Assembly (NCBI RefSeq): GCF_905163445.1
Contig: NC_053181.1
Coordinates: forward strand, 4,836,001 to 4,900,000
Direction: 5' to 3'
Length of the DNA stretch: 64,000 nucleotides
Source of the DNA: Pararge aegeria
Taxonomy: Eukaryota; Arthropoda; Insecta; Lepidoptera; Nymphalidae
The notes under the pieces were generated by a model. That model was not told where the DNA came from, did not search any database, and saw nothing but the letters and a program-made list of their open reading frames with translations. Positions 32,601 to 47,600 of the stretch are shown in pieces; within the stretch, counting starts at the first letter, position 1, and every line of letters starts with the position of its first letter. Made by a program: the position numbers and the translations under genes.

Positions 32601-35600
32601 CAGCGAGGTTATTATACAATTGATGAGTTTCTTAATGACAAGGTTGCTTGGAAGCATCCGGCTCCGCTTTCATCTCTCACAAGATAGAAAAATGAATGTT
32701 AAAATATAAACTGAAAATTTTTGATGTTGGAAAAGAGCAACTGCTGAGTTTCTTGCCGGCTTCTTCTCGGTAGAATCTGCCTTCCGAACCGGTGGTAGAG
32801 TCACTACACACGGACAGACTTGACGTTTCAAAAGTGCTTGTATTAGGCCTACTTGAAATAAATGAATTTTGAATTTTGAATTTTGAATTTTTGAATTTTG
32901 AGATCGGCCCGTGGATCCAGAAAACCCCTTTGATGCCTTCGAACTTTAAACGTTTAAATCTGTATGTTGTTACTACTTGTTAATATGAATTTGGTGAGCA
33001 TCTTTGACTTTGTCTTGCACTAGCTCTATAGTGATCATTGACCGTTAGTTTTCTATTAAACAAATTTTTGAAGTGTAGAAATCTAGTGGAAGAAAATCTT
33101 ACAGTTCATCAGGACAATTGTGGGGTTGCGAGGGCCTGTACCCTCCATTCAGGAAGGCTCCAACATCCGCTGCATCCAATTCTGCTAAAGGTGATGCGCC
33201 TAGTGTTGCTAGCTCCCACAAGGTTATTCCTAACGACCACTGTACAAATAATGAAAAATTTGGAAACATTGAAAGTAAAACCCAATCATTTATCCAAAAA
33301 TAAAACTTGATTTAAGATGATTGTAAAACTAAATGCCACATTTGAAATTTATAAAGAGTTTCCAACCTCATTCAAATTTATATATAACATTTTCCATAAA
33401 ACTAGCAAGGTCATCGTACATTTTGCATAGAATTCTCAATAGATAATCAGAAAAAACACTAATTAAATTTTGGCTGTAACAGAGTAAAAATATAAATCAT
33501 AGTAACAAAAATAAATCTGGCAATAACTTACTACATCTGACGCGGTCGTGTACTGATTCTGAAGCAAGGATTCGGGAGCCATCCACTTGACTGGTCTGTT
33601 CTCATTGTCACCAAGACAGTGGTAGTCATCAGGAAACAGATCTCTTGACAAACCATTATCTGCCACCTTCAGTCTTAATTTCTCGTCCACTCTGTTGTGA
33701 GATTGAATTACTTACTTATGTATTTTTGTGTAATATTTTCCGGAAGAATGAAAAAAAAGAACTTTTGCTATGGCCATACACAAAGCATGCCGATAATGCT
33801 CCGATATAAACAAACGTTTGATCTGATATGTTCTGTAGGTATAGAATTGCTTTAATTCAGTTATATTATGTAGCTAAATATAAGGTTAATATTTTAATTG
33901 ATCTCATATTCCACAATAAAGCATATCGTCTGTTTCAGTTAAAGAATAAGTGCTGGTCTTACACTTGAAAAGAGTTCGAGTTCATTACAGAACAAATAAG
34001 TAAAAAAGTTGGTCGGTAGATTTGAATTATATGGGAAACTAAGAATATTTTTTTGAGATTTTAATTTCAAATCTAGACCTTCGACCAATTTCAATAAGGC
34101 GATATCAGCGACTTCATAACCATCATCATGTTAACACATCACGCTGGCCTAGTGCGGATTACAGTACTTGTGTGAGAACCTGCCAGCTACTTAGTAATAA
34201 AATTAATTGGTACTGAAGTTTTATAACAAAAGGTTTACCTACGATTTTCTAAAATCGCTTAATCTTATTATATTCTACTTACATGCAATTTCTGGCTGCA
34301 ATATCCGCATGCACCAAACGTTGTACGTGTAAATACGCCAGGCCGCAAGCAACTTGTGCACCTAAATCTACCAATTCCCTAGTGGCCGGTGCCGCTTGAT
34401 GGCCCAGCCGGCATGATGTTAGGAACCTGTATTTATGTGTTTAAATTTTGGATGGATTATTTTCTGCATAAGAGTAAATATATAATCTTAATTTTACTTA
34501 AGTAAATTAAATCAAAAATACTCTAATGAGACGGACTGGACTTGCACGAATCCGTCTCTGAAACCTGTTGTACTAGTTTAGGTAGATTTAAAACTAGCTA
34601 GCAGTTAAGATATTTTTACTTTAAATTTTCCTACAAAAAAAAATAGAAAAACATTCTACAACATTTAAAAGAATTACGAAATACTGTTGAAGGGTGCATA
34701 AGTATATTTCATAAGAAATCACCCTGTAAAAATATTAAGGTCAAAAGAAGCATATTTAAGTCAGAGATAGTGTAATATATAAATAATGTGCCTCTACTGC
34801 CTCTGAAGAATTGACTGTACGATTGGGTTTTCAGAAACTGAAAAAAAACTGTAAATTAAGTAACAGCAGAAGTATAATTAGTCCATCTTTTAAATAACAC
34901 TTTTAATTATAATAATTATTATAGTAAACTAAAATCAAATTAAAAACTTTAAAATGGATACGTCGAAACTTTGGAATAGAGTACTGCATAATTATATTAT
35001 AATGTGGTCACAGAGTGGTTTTTGTCCATCGCGTACAAATTCTATATCATTACGGGATTTTCGATCAGATTTATAATATTGTTCAGGGACGATGATTTTG
35101 CAATTACCACCTCATTTGGTCATTATTTATGGCTTATTGGAATAGCGAAATTAAATGAAATTGTTCGAAATTTAAAAGTACATGAGTACGGTTCGTGTCG
35201 TCAACTATTTACGTCCTAAATGCATGTGTGATCGCTGCATGGATAACTACAAAGGTGATTCGTACGTTATCTTCCATTTATTTATAGTCTGCAAATTTGA
35301 CATCATGGAATTTAATTTTGTTATTCCCTGAGCTCACGAGGTTATTCTAATACCCAGTCTTGTCATTTTCTTTAGGTTTTGATAGATCTTAATATCTGTA
35401 AAAGTAATTTGAGTTAGATCTTACTTACCTCTTGAGATTAGATGAATGTGATACACAGCAATACACAAGCAAAGGTTTGCGAGCTTCTTCTGCGCAAGCA
35501 GCTATTGGTGCAAGAACATTTGCGTGAATTAAACCACAAAGTCGCAGTCCTTCGGCTACTAGTAATGCTGCTTGCATCGCGGACGCTGCTTCTAAATGTA

Positions 35601-38600
35601 TAATACAAAAAAAAATATAAATTAGAGTAGCATTCATTTTTATTGAAATTTTTAATAATTGCAAAAATAAATACAGATTGTGAGTTGGTTTTAATTAAGT
35701 ATTCAATTATCTTAGTAACTAAACTATGTTACTCAAGTTCCATTACATCATCATTTTTGATAAATACTTCCAAGTTTTATGAGCTTTCTTAGTAATTATA
35801 TATATTGTTACACATTCTAAGGTGTAATGTATTGACTCACCTGAAACAGTCTTAACTAAAACTTCTTCATATGTGTCCCCTCGTTTAAAGACCCCCTTGT
35901 AGACCCTCCCGAAGGTGCCTTCATGAACCAAGATCTCAAGGCGAATGTTCGACCTTGTTGTATTGAGGTAACGGAGCTGTTCCGCTGGATCTGTGATCCG
36001 ATCCTTGGGCACAGTTTGCTTGTGGAAAAACATAATTAAAAATTACTAAAATTTCCAATAAAACATCAGTCATTAATCTTGTCGCACCATACCAAAATAC
36101 ATATCATCGGTAAGTATTTTGATCTTTGGCTAGGCTTTGGCAGTGGCTAAGTTACCGCCATACCAAGACTTGCCTTGGATAGCCCAGCAACAACCAAGCG
36201 TCTATGATTTAACGCTTGATTCAGAAAGTCAATGATTTTGATGAATTAATTAATTGATTTATATTTATTGTTTTTCTATAACAAATTAATTTATTACGGC
36301 ATTCACTATTAAGGAGATATTCCGGTTTACTGGCTACGGCACATTTTAAAACTGCAGCTGTTTATAGACTCAAGAGACCCACGGCAATGCAGTTTTCTGG
36401 ACTTATGCCAGAGTCAATTTCATTGCGCTGAGGTTTTTATTTTTTGTTCTATCTAACGATAAAATGTATAATATAATAACGGTTAACCACTGGTAATTTC
36501 CCAAATAAATTTATTTTTTGTCAAAAAATTATTTCACGCTTTTTAGTACCCTCCCAAAAGTACCCACTTATGCAATTATCTAAATTATAATAGGCAAATA
36601 TCAACTGCTCACAACCTTTTGCAAGATATTGCTTTTCCCGAGGGTGTCAATGGTTGAGGAGTTCTCCCAGCACTTCACCATCAGCTTTTTATTGTAATCA
36701 GCATAAATTGCGTAGCAGGCATACACCATAATAGCAAAAAAAGCGCAACCCGTCTTATACTAATTATTGTACTTTTTGAAAGAAGATGCATGAGTTACAA
36801 AATACTCGAATTGGTATAGGTATACCTTTAATATTTGAAGAGTTCCCTCGATTATTCCAGAATACCTCCAATAAATGATCACGAAATTAAAAAGGGACCA
36901 CCTCTGAAGTACGTAGACTACGTACGAAACAAAAAAGAATAGCCATACGAAATTGTTTTTAAGTATTTTGTGTTTCTCATTTTTAAACTTTACATTACTA
37001 TTTTTACAACAACAAAGCAAGAAACTGAAAGGAGTAGTTTTTATAATGGTCCAACGAGTGGTAAAGGTTTAAAGTATTAGTAGGTATGATAGTTCAATTA
37101 GAACTTAACTAATTTAAAAGGGCTAAAAGTAGTGCTATTTTTAAAAAGGTTGGATGAAACTATTTGTAAGCCCGTTAAATTTATTTTGTTGAGAGGTATA
37201 AGAACATAGAAAACAAATTAGCACCAATATAATTTTTTTTAAATTTTATTTTCAATAAAAGTCCAATTAATAAGAAGCAAATGGCAAGAAAAGGGTATCC
37301 ATTTACACTCTCTACGTTCGTTAAAGTCCTGTCTAAAGGACACTAATTCATATTTCCTGAAGACTTTCAACGACGCGATAAATTTACGAACAAAAGGGGT
37401 TGCAAATTAAAAATGCCGCTCCTTGCCATGCCTAATAATCAAAAGACATCAATATGCTAGAAGAGACCAGGAAATAAATAATGTGAGCTAAAAAATTTGT
37501 AAGCGGTGATAGCTATTTATGCCTGTAAAACTAGTTTCGTGGACAGACTGACAAGATAAGAAATCTTCAAGCTCCATGAAATGATTTAACTGTTGGACTA
37601 TTTTGACTAAAATAAGCGATTCGGACAAGATTTCCAATGTAAATAAAAATATTCTTAAATATAAGTAAACATACCACAACAATACACACATCGCCATCTA
37701 GCCCCAAAGAAAGCGTAGCATGTGTTATGGGTACTAAGATGGCTCATGAATATTTTTAGGAATAATATACATAAATTCAAATAATATACAGATAAACATT
37801 CATGTTAATAACACAAATCTGCGCCAATCGGCCGTCATATATAATTATTAAATAATTATGATCAACGCTTTAACGGCCCGGGTTTTACTTCCACAATCAA
37901 TAGGGTTAACGCCGCAGTCCACAATAATAGCCATGAGTGGATTGATAGATTTTACGAGCCTTTGAGAACATTATGGGGAACTCTCAGGAGTGCAGGTTTC
38001 CTCACGATGTGCCCTTTCACCGTCGAAGTTAGAGGTGCATTGGCCCATCCAGTTTATTTACTTTAATAAAAACGCACATTACTCCGAAAATTCAAAGTTG
38101 CATGCTGGGGTTCGAACTCAATCGTACCAAAAGCGAGGCCGCCTACCACTAGGCCACTGGTTGGAAGGAATTTGCAATATTAACGAGTATTAAAAAAAAA
38201 TTTTAACGAAAATCTTAATCCTTCCAGTATATTTTGAGAGCAAGGCCAAGAAGATTGCTAATTGCATTACGTTTGTATCACCTGAAGGGGTGGCTGCATC
38301 TCGCTCAAATTGGATCCCTAATGAGGTAAAGGGCTCATTTTCTGCGCAATTCAATCTTGCACGGCGCTCAAAAAGTTTCAAGAAATTGGCCTTTGCTGGA
38401 TAAAAGATACAAAAATGTCTATTCCAGAAATATAATATGCTACAATTGCCATTTACAATAGTTTTTGTATGACGAAGATTGTTGTAAAATAATTACACTA
38501 AATTAATTTAAACATAGTTTAAACCTTGTGATTTATGCCACGTGGTGACGGCAGATCAGAATGCAGTGGTCACCACCCCTCCTCTTCCCACGAGTTTGGG

Positions 38601-41600
38601 TTGAGACGGCTATGGGAATATAACGGAGTACGGGCAGCAGCGTTTTCTGTGCTACTACTAAAATCTACTACGATCAACAACCCAAGCCCAGTGGGATTTT
38701 GATGATGAGATATTTATAATTTAGTTCGTGGCTATAACCCATAAATCGGCCTGCACAGATCTTTAAAAAAAATGGTTCAGAAAAAGATTGCATTAATTCT
38801 GCACGCGGTGAAAGCAATCGGGAATCGTTTCTGCGGACGTTACCAATGTTGGGCATTATACCAAAACCGATTTTTTTGGGACAGAAAACAATTATATATT
38901 ACAACAATAGCTCTTAAATTTAACAAAAAGAAAAAAAATGAGGTTAATATGTAATCCACAACACTATCCACATTATATTAGGAGCAGTAGGGCGATACGA
39001 TGTAGATACAAGTAACACTTACTATGACAGATAATATTAATTGTAGGTACCTAAAGTACGTAATCAAATATTTAAATTAGCTCTTGTAGCTATTAGCATT
39101 AACTTGATGCAAAAAATCTATAGTGCTACTAAAGAAGAAACAAAACAAAAAAAAAACAACAACGGAATAAAAAACCAATTGATTGATTGATATAAAAGAA
39201 AGGAAAGAAAGAGAACACACATTTAACTTAGAAGACTAAATGACTAATCAGAGAAAATAATAATATTAATAAATATTATTAATTTGATTTGGACAATCCT
39301 TTTTATAATTTTTCTTATTCATTTGGTTTTTCATAGATCCTGAATTCTGGGGACAGTTATAGGGTACTCTGTAGCAAAACAACATTCGATTCCCGTTTAA
39401 AAAAAACTGAAAACATGTAGACGAAGTTGACGAAGTTTCGAACAACAGCTTGTCCTTCTTGTTGTTTGCTTTATGCAAAACAGACAGAAGCCGCATAATT
39501 GATAATCCAGCCTAAGGTAAAGCGCACTCGCCTGGAAGATGCTTTCCGAATGGAGGATATTATTTGAATAATAAGTGCAGGGGAAACTGGTAGCAAATTC
39601 TAGATGATTCAGCGGAGCGAAGAATTTGTACGTGTTCGTGAAATAAGTACTTCGCAGATCTGACCCACGGCTCCTGATTTAAATTCGCGCAATATTTAAT
39701 TTTCCCTGACATTACGATATTGATAACTGAAAAATATTGTGATATTCTTGACGTTGAATAATCTAAATATTAATTACAGGTTCACAAAACGTCGTACCGC
39801 AGTCTAGAACTCTAAGGAAACCCTTAGATGAGTAAAAGATCTAATGATTTTTGTTTGTTATTCTTACTGTTTACAAACCAAATTCTAAACTTCCTCGATT
39901 CGGAAATTTCATTTGGCCTGGAACATAATATACCTACTCCTTATCAATATCGCTTCACTTTATACTCTTTATTAGTTTCTAGATATAAAGTGATTATTTT
40001 TTATTAAATATAATAAATAATATAATAATAAATATAATAAATATACTACGACAATACACACATCGCCATCTAGCCCCAAAGTAAGCGTAGCTTGTGTTAT
40101 AGGTACTAAGATGCCTGATGAATATTTTTATGAATTATATATATATAAATACTTAGAATAATACATATTAACACCCAGACACTGAAAAACATTCATGCTC
40201 ATCACACAAACATTTTCCAGTAGTGGGAATCGAACCTTGGAACACGGCCTTGGACTCAGAAAGCAGGGTCGCTGCAAACTGCGCCAATCGGCCGTCAAAA
40301 AAATATTAAATTAATAGTAAATGTCTTGTTGATAAAAAAATCATGTACATACGTTTATCACAATAATATAGTTAGTTATGTTGTAGCATGTCTTCAGTTA
40401 CCACAGACTATGTGGTTCAATTTATTTGCGTCGATCTACATCAGACAGAAGTAGGTTGTAATTTATTACAGGAATAGAGGAAAGCTTGGTCGGTAATTGT
40501 GGCTCTTAAAGTACCTGTTTTTGTAGGTTGGACATAACTCAGGAACCAGATTAATTAAGGTAACTTATAATGTTGTTCGGAATAGTTAACGGATTCATTT
40601 TCATTTTGGAGATCGCGGGTGTTGATCGACACCTTCCAAATCCCGAAATCCGAAATCTAAACTAACAAGGAACAGTGAACTAAAAAGTAGTCAAAAGAGC
40701 TCCTCATATTTAGCTCCTTTGGCTACGTTTTAGTTCATTGTTATAAAAGATAAAGCATTATCAGCCTCAACGTTAGTCTAGACTTTAGCTTACTAGACTA
40801 CGAATCCCGATTCGTGTGTAGTGATTAAATAAACATTCTCAGATCTAGTCCGGAGTTACGAAGTTGGTACTGTCTATCCCCATACGTCTAACCTAGAAGC
40901 TGTGTTTCTTCCTTTTTTCTTGCGAAACGGTGATCGTAAAAAAATCTTGGTCTTACTATTTAGCTATTTTATTTGCTCTGTTTTGTGCATTTCCATCTAC
41001 TATTACAAGGCATCCTTTATAAATGTTTTAATAATATAATATTATTTTTTAATATAGTAACCTGACACACTCATTAATTCATTACTTTTACTTTGCATCT
41101 AAAATTATATTTATACTATAACTGTTTTATACTGGCGTTTGGTTGCTTTGCTAGGGCCTGAATAAAGGACGATATTTGGTTTTAAAATATTAATGTTCCT
41201 GTAAACCACTTTTTTGGATTTCATGCTTTTCGATAACCAAACAAATTAACACCCTTTTGCATTAAAATATTAGTATGGAAGTATTAGTTTAAGTAATTAA
41301 AATATCACGCGCTTGAAGCACGCGGTAAAGGAAAACATCGTGAGGAAACGTGCGTGCCTGAGAGTTTTCAGTTATGATCAGAAAGGTGTGTGAAGTCCAC
41401 CAATCCGTACTGGGCCAGCGTGGTGGACTACGGCCTTTACTCCTTTTAATTGGGAGGAGACTCGAGCCCTGTATTTGGCTGTTATCAAGATGATAATGGA
41501 ACTATGAATAGTACTAAAAGTTATGTTTTTCTTTTTGTGCTTATAGTAATTGTTTTTTAGTATTTTAATGTTTTTTTTTACAATAGGCTTATATATTTGG

Positions 41601-44600
41601 TGATTTCTACTAACCTGTGAAACGTGTGTTAAATTAGAAGCTGCGTAGTAAGAAACTCTTGATTCTGGTTTGGCGTAGATGTGCTCACCGATGTGTGTCG
41701 TTGCGTACGGCGACGGTGACCTTCTACTCCCTAAAATAAAATATTATTTTAAAATGGATTTCCAATAGCAAAATTGTAATGCGGGCTCCATTATAACCTA
41801 CTATACTGCTAACTAAATTCCCATTGATACAAAACATTACCTTTGAATTACGCTGATTATAAAAGTTACTAGTATCATTATAGAACGTAAGAACCTAAGA
41901 CCGCCATCCGAATCCTTCTTCAGATCAGCTAAACAATACCATATTACTACATTATCACCATTGTCACGGAAGTATGCCATATTTCAACACCAGGTGCAAA
42001 TTTCAGGTATAGTAGATTATGCATCAAGTTTGGTTTTATTGCATTTTACAGTCGAGGGTATAAGACGGGTGAGCTTAAAGCGAACGCGCTAAGAAGGTAC
42101 GCGTTTTATATATATTGTATATTGTATAGAAGTTTTTATAAATAAGTCTCAAATATATTGTTCGGTTAGATTAAAATAGGTCCATCTTCATACATATAAC
42201 TTGCAGTAAGGTACAAAGTTAGCTTAATCGAGACATCATAAATAAAACACAGGTGTGGTAATGTTAAATTAAACACGAGTGTCTAATATCTCGGATTATA
42301 AGCATTGCATTTTTAGTTTTCTAAACCCTTACGTATTTCCCAATCTAAGGCAACGTTCAGGATATTAAGTGGGTCGAAATACAATTTTCACTTTAAAATG
42401 GTTACACGTATATTTCTCGGTATCTTTTTAGTTCATCAATATAACAAGGCAATAGTAGTGTAATATTGTGCATTTATTCCAACATTACACACATTTTTAA
42501 TGTAATTTATTCGTAGATATGGAAAAAGTAAGGAATTTATGAAAAATAGAATAGAATAGAAAATTTATTGCAACACAACACAATAGGAAAATTACAAGGG
42601 AAACAGTAATAGTACTTAGTGCTAGGGTGCAAAGGCGGCCTTGTCACTAAAAGCGATCTTTCAAAGGCAACCTGAGCGTACGAAGCCGATAAAAACGTGG
42701 AAAGTGGTTGGTAGTATGTGACAAAAAAATTAAATTAACTTACATGAACATACATACTATATTTACATAATAACTACAAAAATACCGATATAAATTTATA
42801 TATACTATAAGAGATATTTATGATATATATTTATGCTATTATAAACGTACATAATACTCAATTACATCTAATAAGTGATAATTTTTTAAACGATGATTAA
42901 ACAGGTTAATAAAGGAATGGTTTCGGAAAAATATTATGGAACCTACATATATTTAATTCTGCTATCTGCTTTAACCACACAAATAAACTACTGTACAAAT
43001 GAAAATAGATTATTTCGACTGAAATTGTTCTCAAATGAATAATAGACCGAACTACGCTGTTGGAAGCGATAAAGGGGCAATACAAAAATTTAATTCGTAC
43101 CCGTTTTAATATCGATAAAAGGATAGTCCGGAGGCATATTGTGCAATCATTCATTATTCATAATCAGCTTTTTGAATTGCGCTAGTGAAAATTCTCTCTT
43201 TCATGACGATTTAAAAAAAAATATTAAAATGGTAAAATTTCGAATAACTTTAAAGTTGATTGAAACGCATACAATTATTATTATATTGATATATTTTTGG
43301 CTGCAGCTTAACTTGCGTAACGGTTTCAATAATATAATTTCCCATTTATATGTGTACTTATATTTGTTTCAAAGAGAGGAATTCAAAATATATATATGAC
43401 AATTTTTCAATCCATTCAAAGTAGGTTACAGTCTTTGGACTTAAGTCCAAATAGATTATTCAAATGAGCACTTCCAGCTTTTCTTTTAACAAATTTAAAT
43501 TTTGAAGCAATTTAACGACTCAGCGAAAGCATCAGTCTATTTATATTCCAAATAAATAAATATACTACAAAAATAGCGTAGCTTGTGTTATGGGAACTAA
43601 GATGAGTAATGAATATTTTTATGAATAATATACACAAATACTTAGAATATACACATAAAAACCCAGCACTGAAAAACATTCATGCTCATTACACAAAAAT
43701 TTTGCAGTAGTGGGAATCGAATACGCCCTGGACTCAGAAAGCATGGTCGCTGCAAACTGCGCCAATCGACCGTTCACCATTCAAGTCACTGCAAGGCTGG
43801 GTACAGGAAAGGTTGGTCTAAAACCATATATCAACCATACTGCTCCAATGCGAGTGTTTCGGCTTAGTCAATAAATATTAAATGCGTATCATACGTATAC
43901 CCACCTACCATAAGCAAAGCGTCAAACATTAATAATAGGCACAACAGTGTAAAAAAATAAACTCAAACTTCGCTAAATAAAATCTAAAGCTATCAGGATT
44001 TCGATTTTGAATGCATCTGGTTTCATAGAATGCCCATAACAAACTTAGCCAGTAATTATTTTTGTTATCACCATCTCAGTGTCACTTAATTGTATTAAAA
44101 CTATGAAAGATGGACCTAGTTAGAGTAATAACTCATATAAAAGCTTTTGAATCGTTTCTGGAATGCTTTAACAATGATAGATTTAAAAATTTAAAAAGAT
44201 ATTAGGTACTTACCAAATGGAAACTTGTGTAAACTGGCTATAGTGGCGTAGGATCCTGTGGAGCTGGGCGGCCGGCCAAGGGTGTCTAGACGTAACAGCA
44301 CGTTCTGATGGCTACCATATGCCGCGGTTGTATATGATGTACTGAAAAAAGGGATCGGTGATAGCGCATTGGGTAGGAGCTCGACCGCACTTTCAGGGGG
44401 GGTGAGTTCGAATCCCAGTACGCAAATCTAACTTTTCTAAGTATTGTGCGTTTTAAGCCATTAAAATATCACTTGCTTTAACGGTGAAGGAAAACGTCGT
44501 GAGGAAACCTGCATACCTGAGAGTTCTCCATAATGTCCACCAATCCGCACTGGGCCAGCGTGGTGGACTACGGCCTTAACCAGTTCTCATTTTGGGTAGA

Positions 44601-47600
44601 GACTTGTGCCCTGTACTGGGCCATTAATGGGTTGATATGATGACGATGATAATGACACTTATTGGGTAGAAGTACAAAGACTTCGGTCAGGAACCTTATA
44701 AGAAAGCTCAAGGAAAATAATTGGCCGGCCTAGGAGAGTTCTAAACACGATCTCTACGTCATCATCACTGACCCATTGCTGGCCTACAGGACACGCCTCC
44801 TCTCTCAGAATGAAAAACTGTTTCGCCGTAGTCCACCACGCTGGCCAGGTAGGGATTGGTATACGCATATACCGATATTGGTGTATGGGTATTGGTAGGG
44901 GTTAGATTTCCAAACTAGAAAGCGTCTTAAATTTTCCCTCAGGATGTCTGATTTCTGATTTCTTTGCAAAAAAGTCTACAACAATAAAGATAAATAGCTC
45001 ATGCTCAAGTAAGAAATACATTTATTTTAATTAAGAGAGAGCGGTAATTAGTTGGTCCTGAGATATGAAGTACCTAACTGGTTGCAAGTTATAAATGTGT
45101 CAAATTCGTAAAAATCGGTGTAGTAGTGAATTTAATATCGGTAACAAACAAAAAAACTTTGTCATTTATAGTATTAGTAGTTTATAGCAATGGAAGTAGA
45201 ATTAAGGTATGTGTAAATATATATTTTACAATATTAAACACGAAATATAATATCTTTAACCACGGATATACCTACGCGAATTTTTTTTTAAGTAGCGTGC
45301 AAAAGAAAAACGATACGCGAAACCTTTTAAGGTTTGAGATTAGATTCCAAATCCAGACAAGCCACCGCAGAGGTTTGGTATTGCGCTATCGCTAGGTATG
45401 GAAATAAAAAGGAATAGCCCGTCTATAATATATTGCTTTGTGTAAATTTTTACTTTAAATTTTTTTGTTAAATGCGACTTTGTTGGCTTACTTTTAGTTA
45501 ATTGTAGAACTACGGTCAATTTCGATAAAAAACATTATTAAAATTTGGTCAAACACATACTTGTCCAAATTATAAACTCTTCCATTTCATCCCAACATAT
45601 TCTCTTTCCAAGATTTTGGTAAGCAAATACTAAAAATAATAAAAGAGTATTTTTCGCTTCTTGCATAATTTTAAAGGCATTTATTTACTCTCTTATTTTT
45701 AAGTGATAAAAAAATAACTTGTTTTAGCGATCTTAATTTAGTAAAACCTTAATCAGGATGAAGATCCTAATGTTACCTTTCTTTGTTTTTTATTTTATTT
45801 TATTTTAACCTTATTAAACCAAAAACTGTTAAGCCTGTGTGGAATGGTGCCATAAATGTTTTCTGGCGACACAAGGGCTGCCTCATTTTTTACGTAAAGT
45901 AACATTTATAAGATAAGAAATATTAGAACTCAATAAAGTTTTTTAATTTATACATAGAATTATAGGCACAAGTTATTAAAACACCAAAAGTTTGCTTATC
46001 CGATTATTGAGTGTCTACAAACCATTTTTCATTGCGGAACACTAAAGCGGTGCGCAATTAAACGTCACACGATAATTTATTATCTATCGATAGAGCCTTT
46101 AGTATCATCCATCAAGCAGAGTCGACCAATAATGGTTATACCGGTAATACCAACCGTATGTTATACGATATTATAATGTTTCACCGAACTTTACTCGGTT
46201 AGTTTACCGACTATTTCCTCAATTAACCAAATAAAGCGACCTTAGTACTAAGTTATATAAAAGATAAGACTGTAAGCTTAGTAAAGTAAGCTCATTTTCA
46301 GAGTAGGGCGCATTTAGAATCCTCGTAGCGTGTTAAGAAGTCGTTTTTCGTTAGTATCACTAACATGTGAAAAGCCACCATTGCGTAATGGAGCAGCATG
46401 GTGGTTCGATTTCTTTTTTGAAAAAGGCCTGTGCAAGATTAATTGGATTGGGTCGGAAAGTGTCCGACTTTCTCCAAGAGTTAGCATCAACTTTTGTGTT
46501 TTTGATAATTTGAAGTAAACATATGTTATACGCTATGAAAATTAAGCTTAATTTGCTGTACTCAACGAACAGCAGGAGAATCTGTATGGTGTAATTTATA
46601 ATTTCTTCAATCCGTATACTCCACACCAAACAGATCCTCGGTAATGTACCCTCTACGCACGTTTCGCTCCGAAACCGAAGCATCCTCAGGAGATGTTGAC
46701 TTTACAATAAATAATTGTTAAGTCACTTCATTTTAACAATTATTCATTGATTCTTACAGCATCATGCTAATGATGACGTAAGTTTAAAGCCAATAAATCA
46801 TAAAGTTCTTGAAACTGGCCTATTAAAACTTTCATAAATTTTATTTTTAAACATTAAACGGTTACGGGACCTTCGTGAAAATAATCCATTAATTATTTAA
46901 TATTCGACAGTGCTTCGTTTTGAAGACAATTCTGGCCGAATATCTTATAATTCATTTGTAAAAGTTGAAAAGTGAAAAATTTCATTAAAACTCTTTTGTT
47001 TCTCAGAAATAATAATATGTTTAACTCACTCTCCTCCTCTCCTTTTAAATTAAAATAATGAATCCCTATATAAGTTACTTATTCTTATATAAAGTATTTA
47101 TATGGATACAGTCCACTGTTGGACTAAAGTCCTTCCGCAGTCCCAAGGGAAGGGTTTGTCCACAATAACAATAACCAACAAATATTTCTAAATAATCCTA
47201 CTAATATTATAAATTTGTAAAGATGGATGGATGGACATTTGAAAGTCTTGCACGGAAAACTAATGAACTAATTAGTCTGAAATTTGGAATAGAGATAGAA
47301 TATATTCTGAAATAACATACTACATATCCCGGAAAAAATTCAATTCTCTCGGGATTCATGAAAAACCAAAAAAAAACGCCGACGAAGCCGAGGGTAACTG
47401 TTATAGAAATGTATCATAAAAATAATAAAAATGCGAAATATTTTCTCAACGGAGTACATTTTAACTTTGACGCGCGTACAGTATTGTAGATGTTCAAAAA
47501 CTAGAGCAGTAGGTAAATCTGTTTTATGAAAATTTTATTTTAACGGCGGCGTCATTATTTTGGCTGAAGCTTTACAGACGTGGAAACCGCACCCATGCTA

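Larger units (their letters stand above)
29850..32902 (+). mobile_element. 5'-truncated, decayed non-LTR retrotransposon (CR1/Jockey-like)
   Basis: The element lies in the last intron of the receptor gene, opposite in orientation. It keeps part of an endonuclease, a full reverse transcriptase and a 3' tail of GAATTTT units (32866-32902) after AGGCCTACTTGAAATAAATG. ORF1 is absent. Breaks: a frameshift at the A7 run 30194-30200, a 26-bp tandem duplication at 32051-32086, a TGA at 32169 and a further in-frame stop at 32550-32552. The clade is inferred from RT motifs and 3' end style. Confidence 0.88.

Noticed and set aside
44354..44430. Candidate tRNA genes at SINE heads
   Set aside because: A and B boxes exist but acceptor and anticodon stems do not pair; they are SINE promoters.
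46360..46683. Minus-strand frame beginning [12 protein letters not shown], also at 62280-62480
   Set aside because: Same frame appears in two copies of the inverted-arm element; it is repeat sequence, not a gene.
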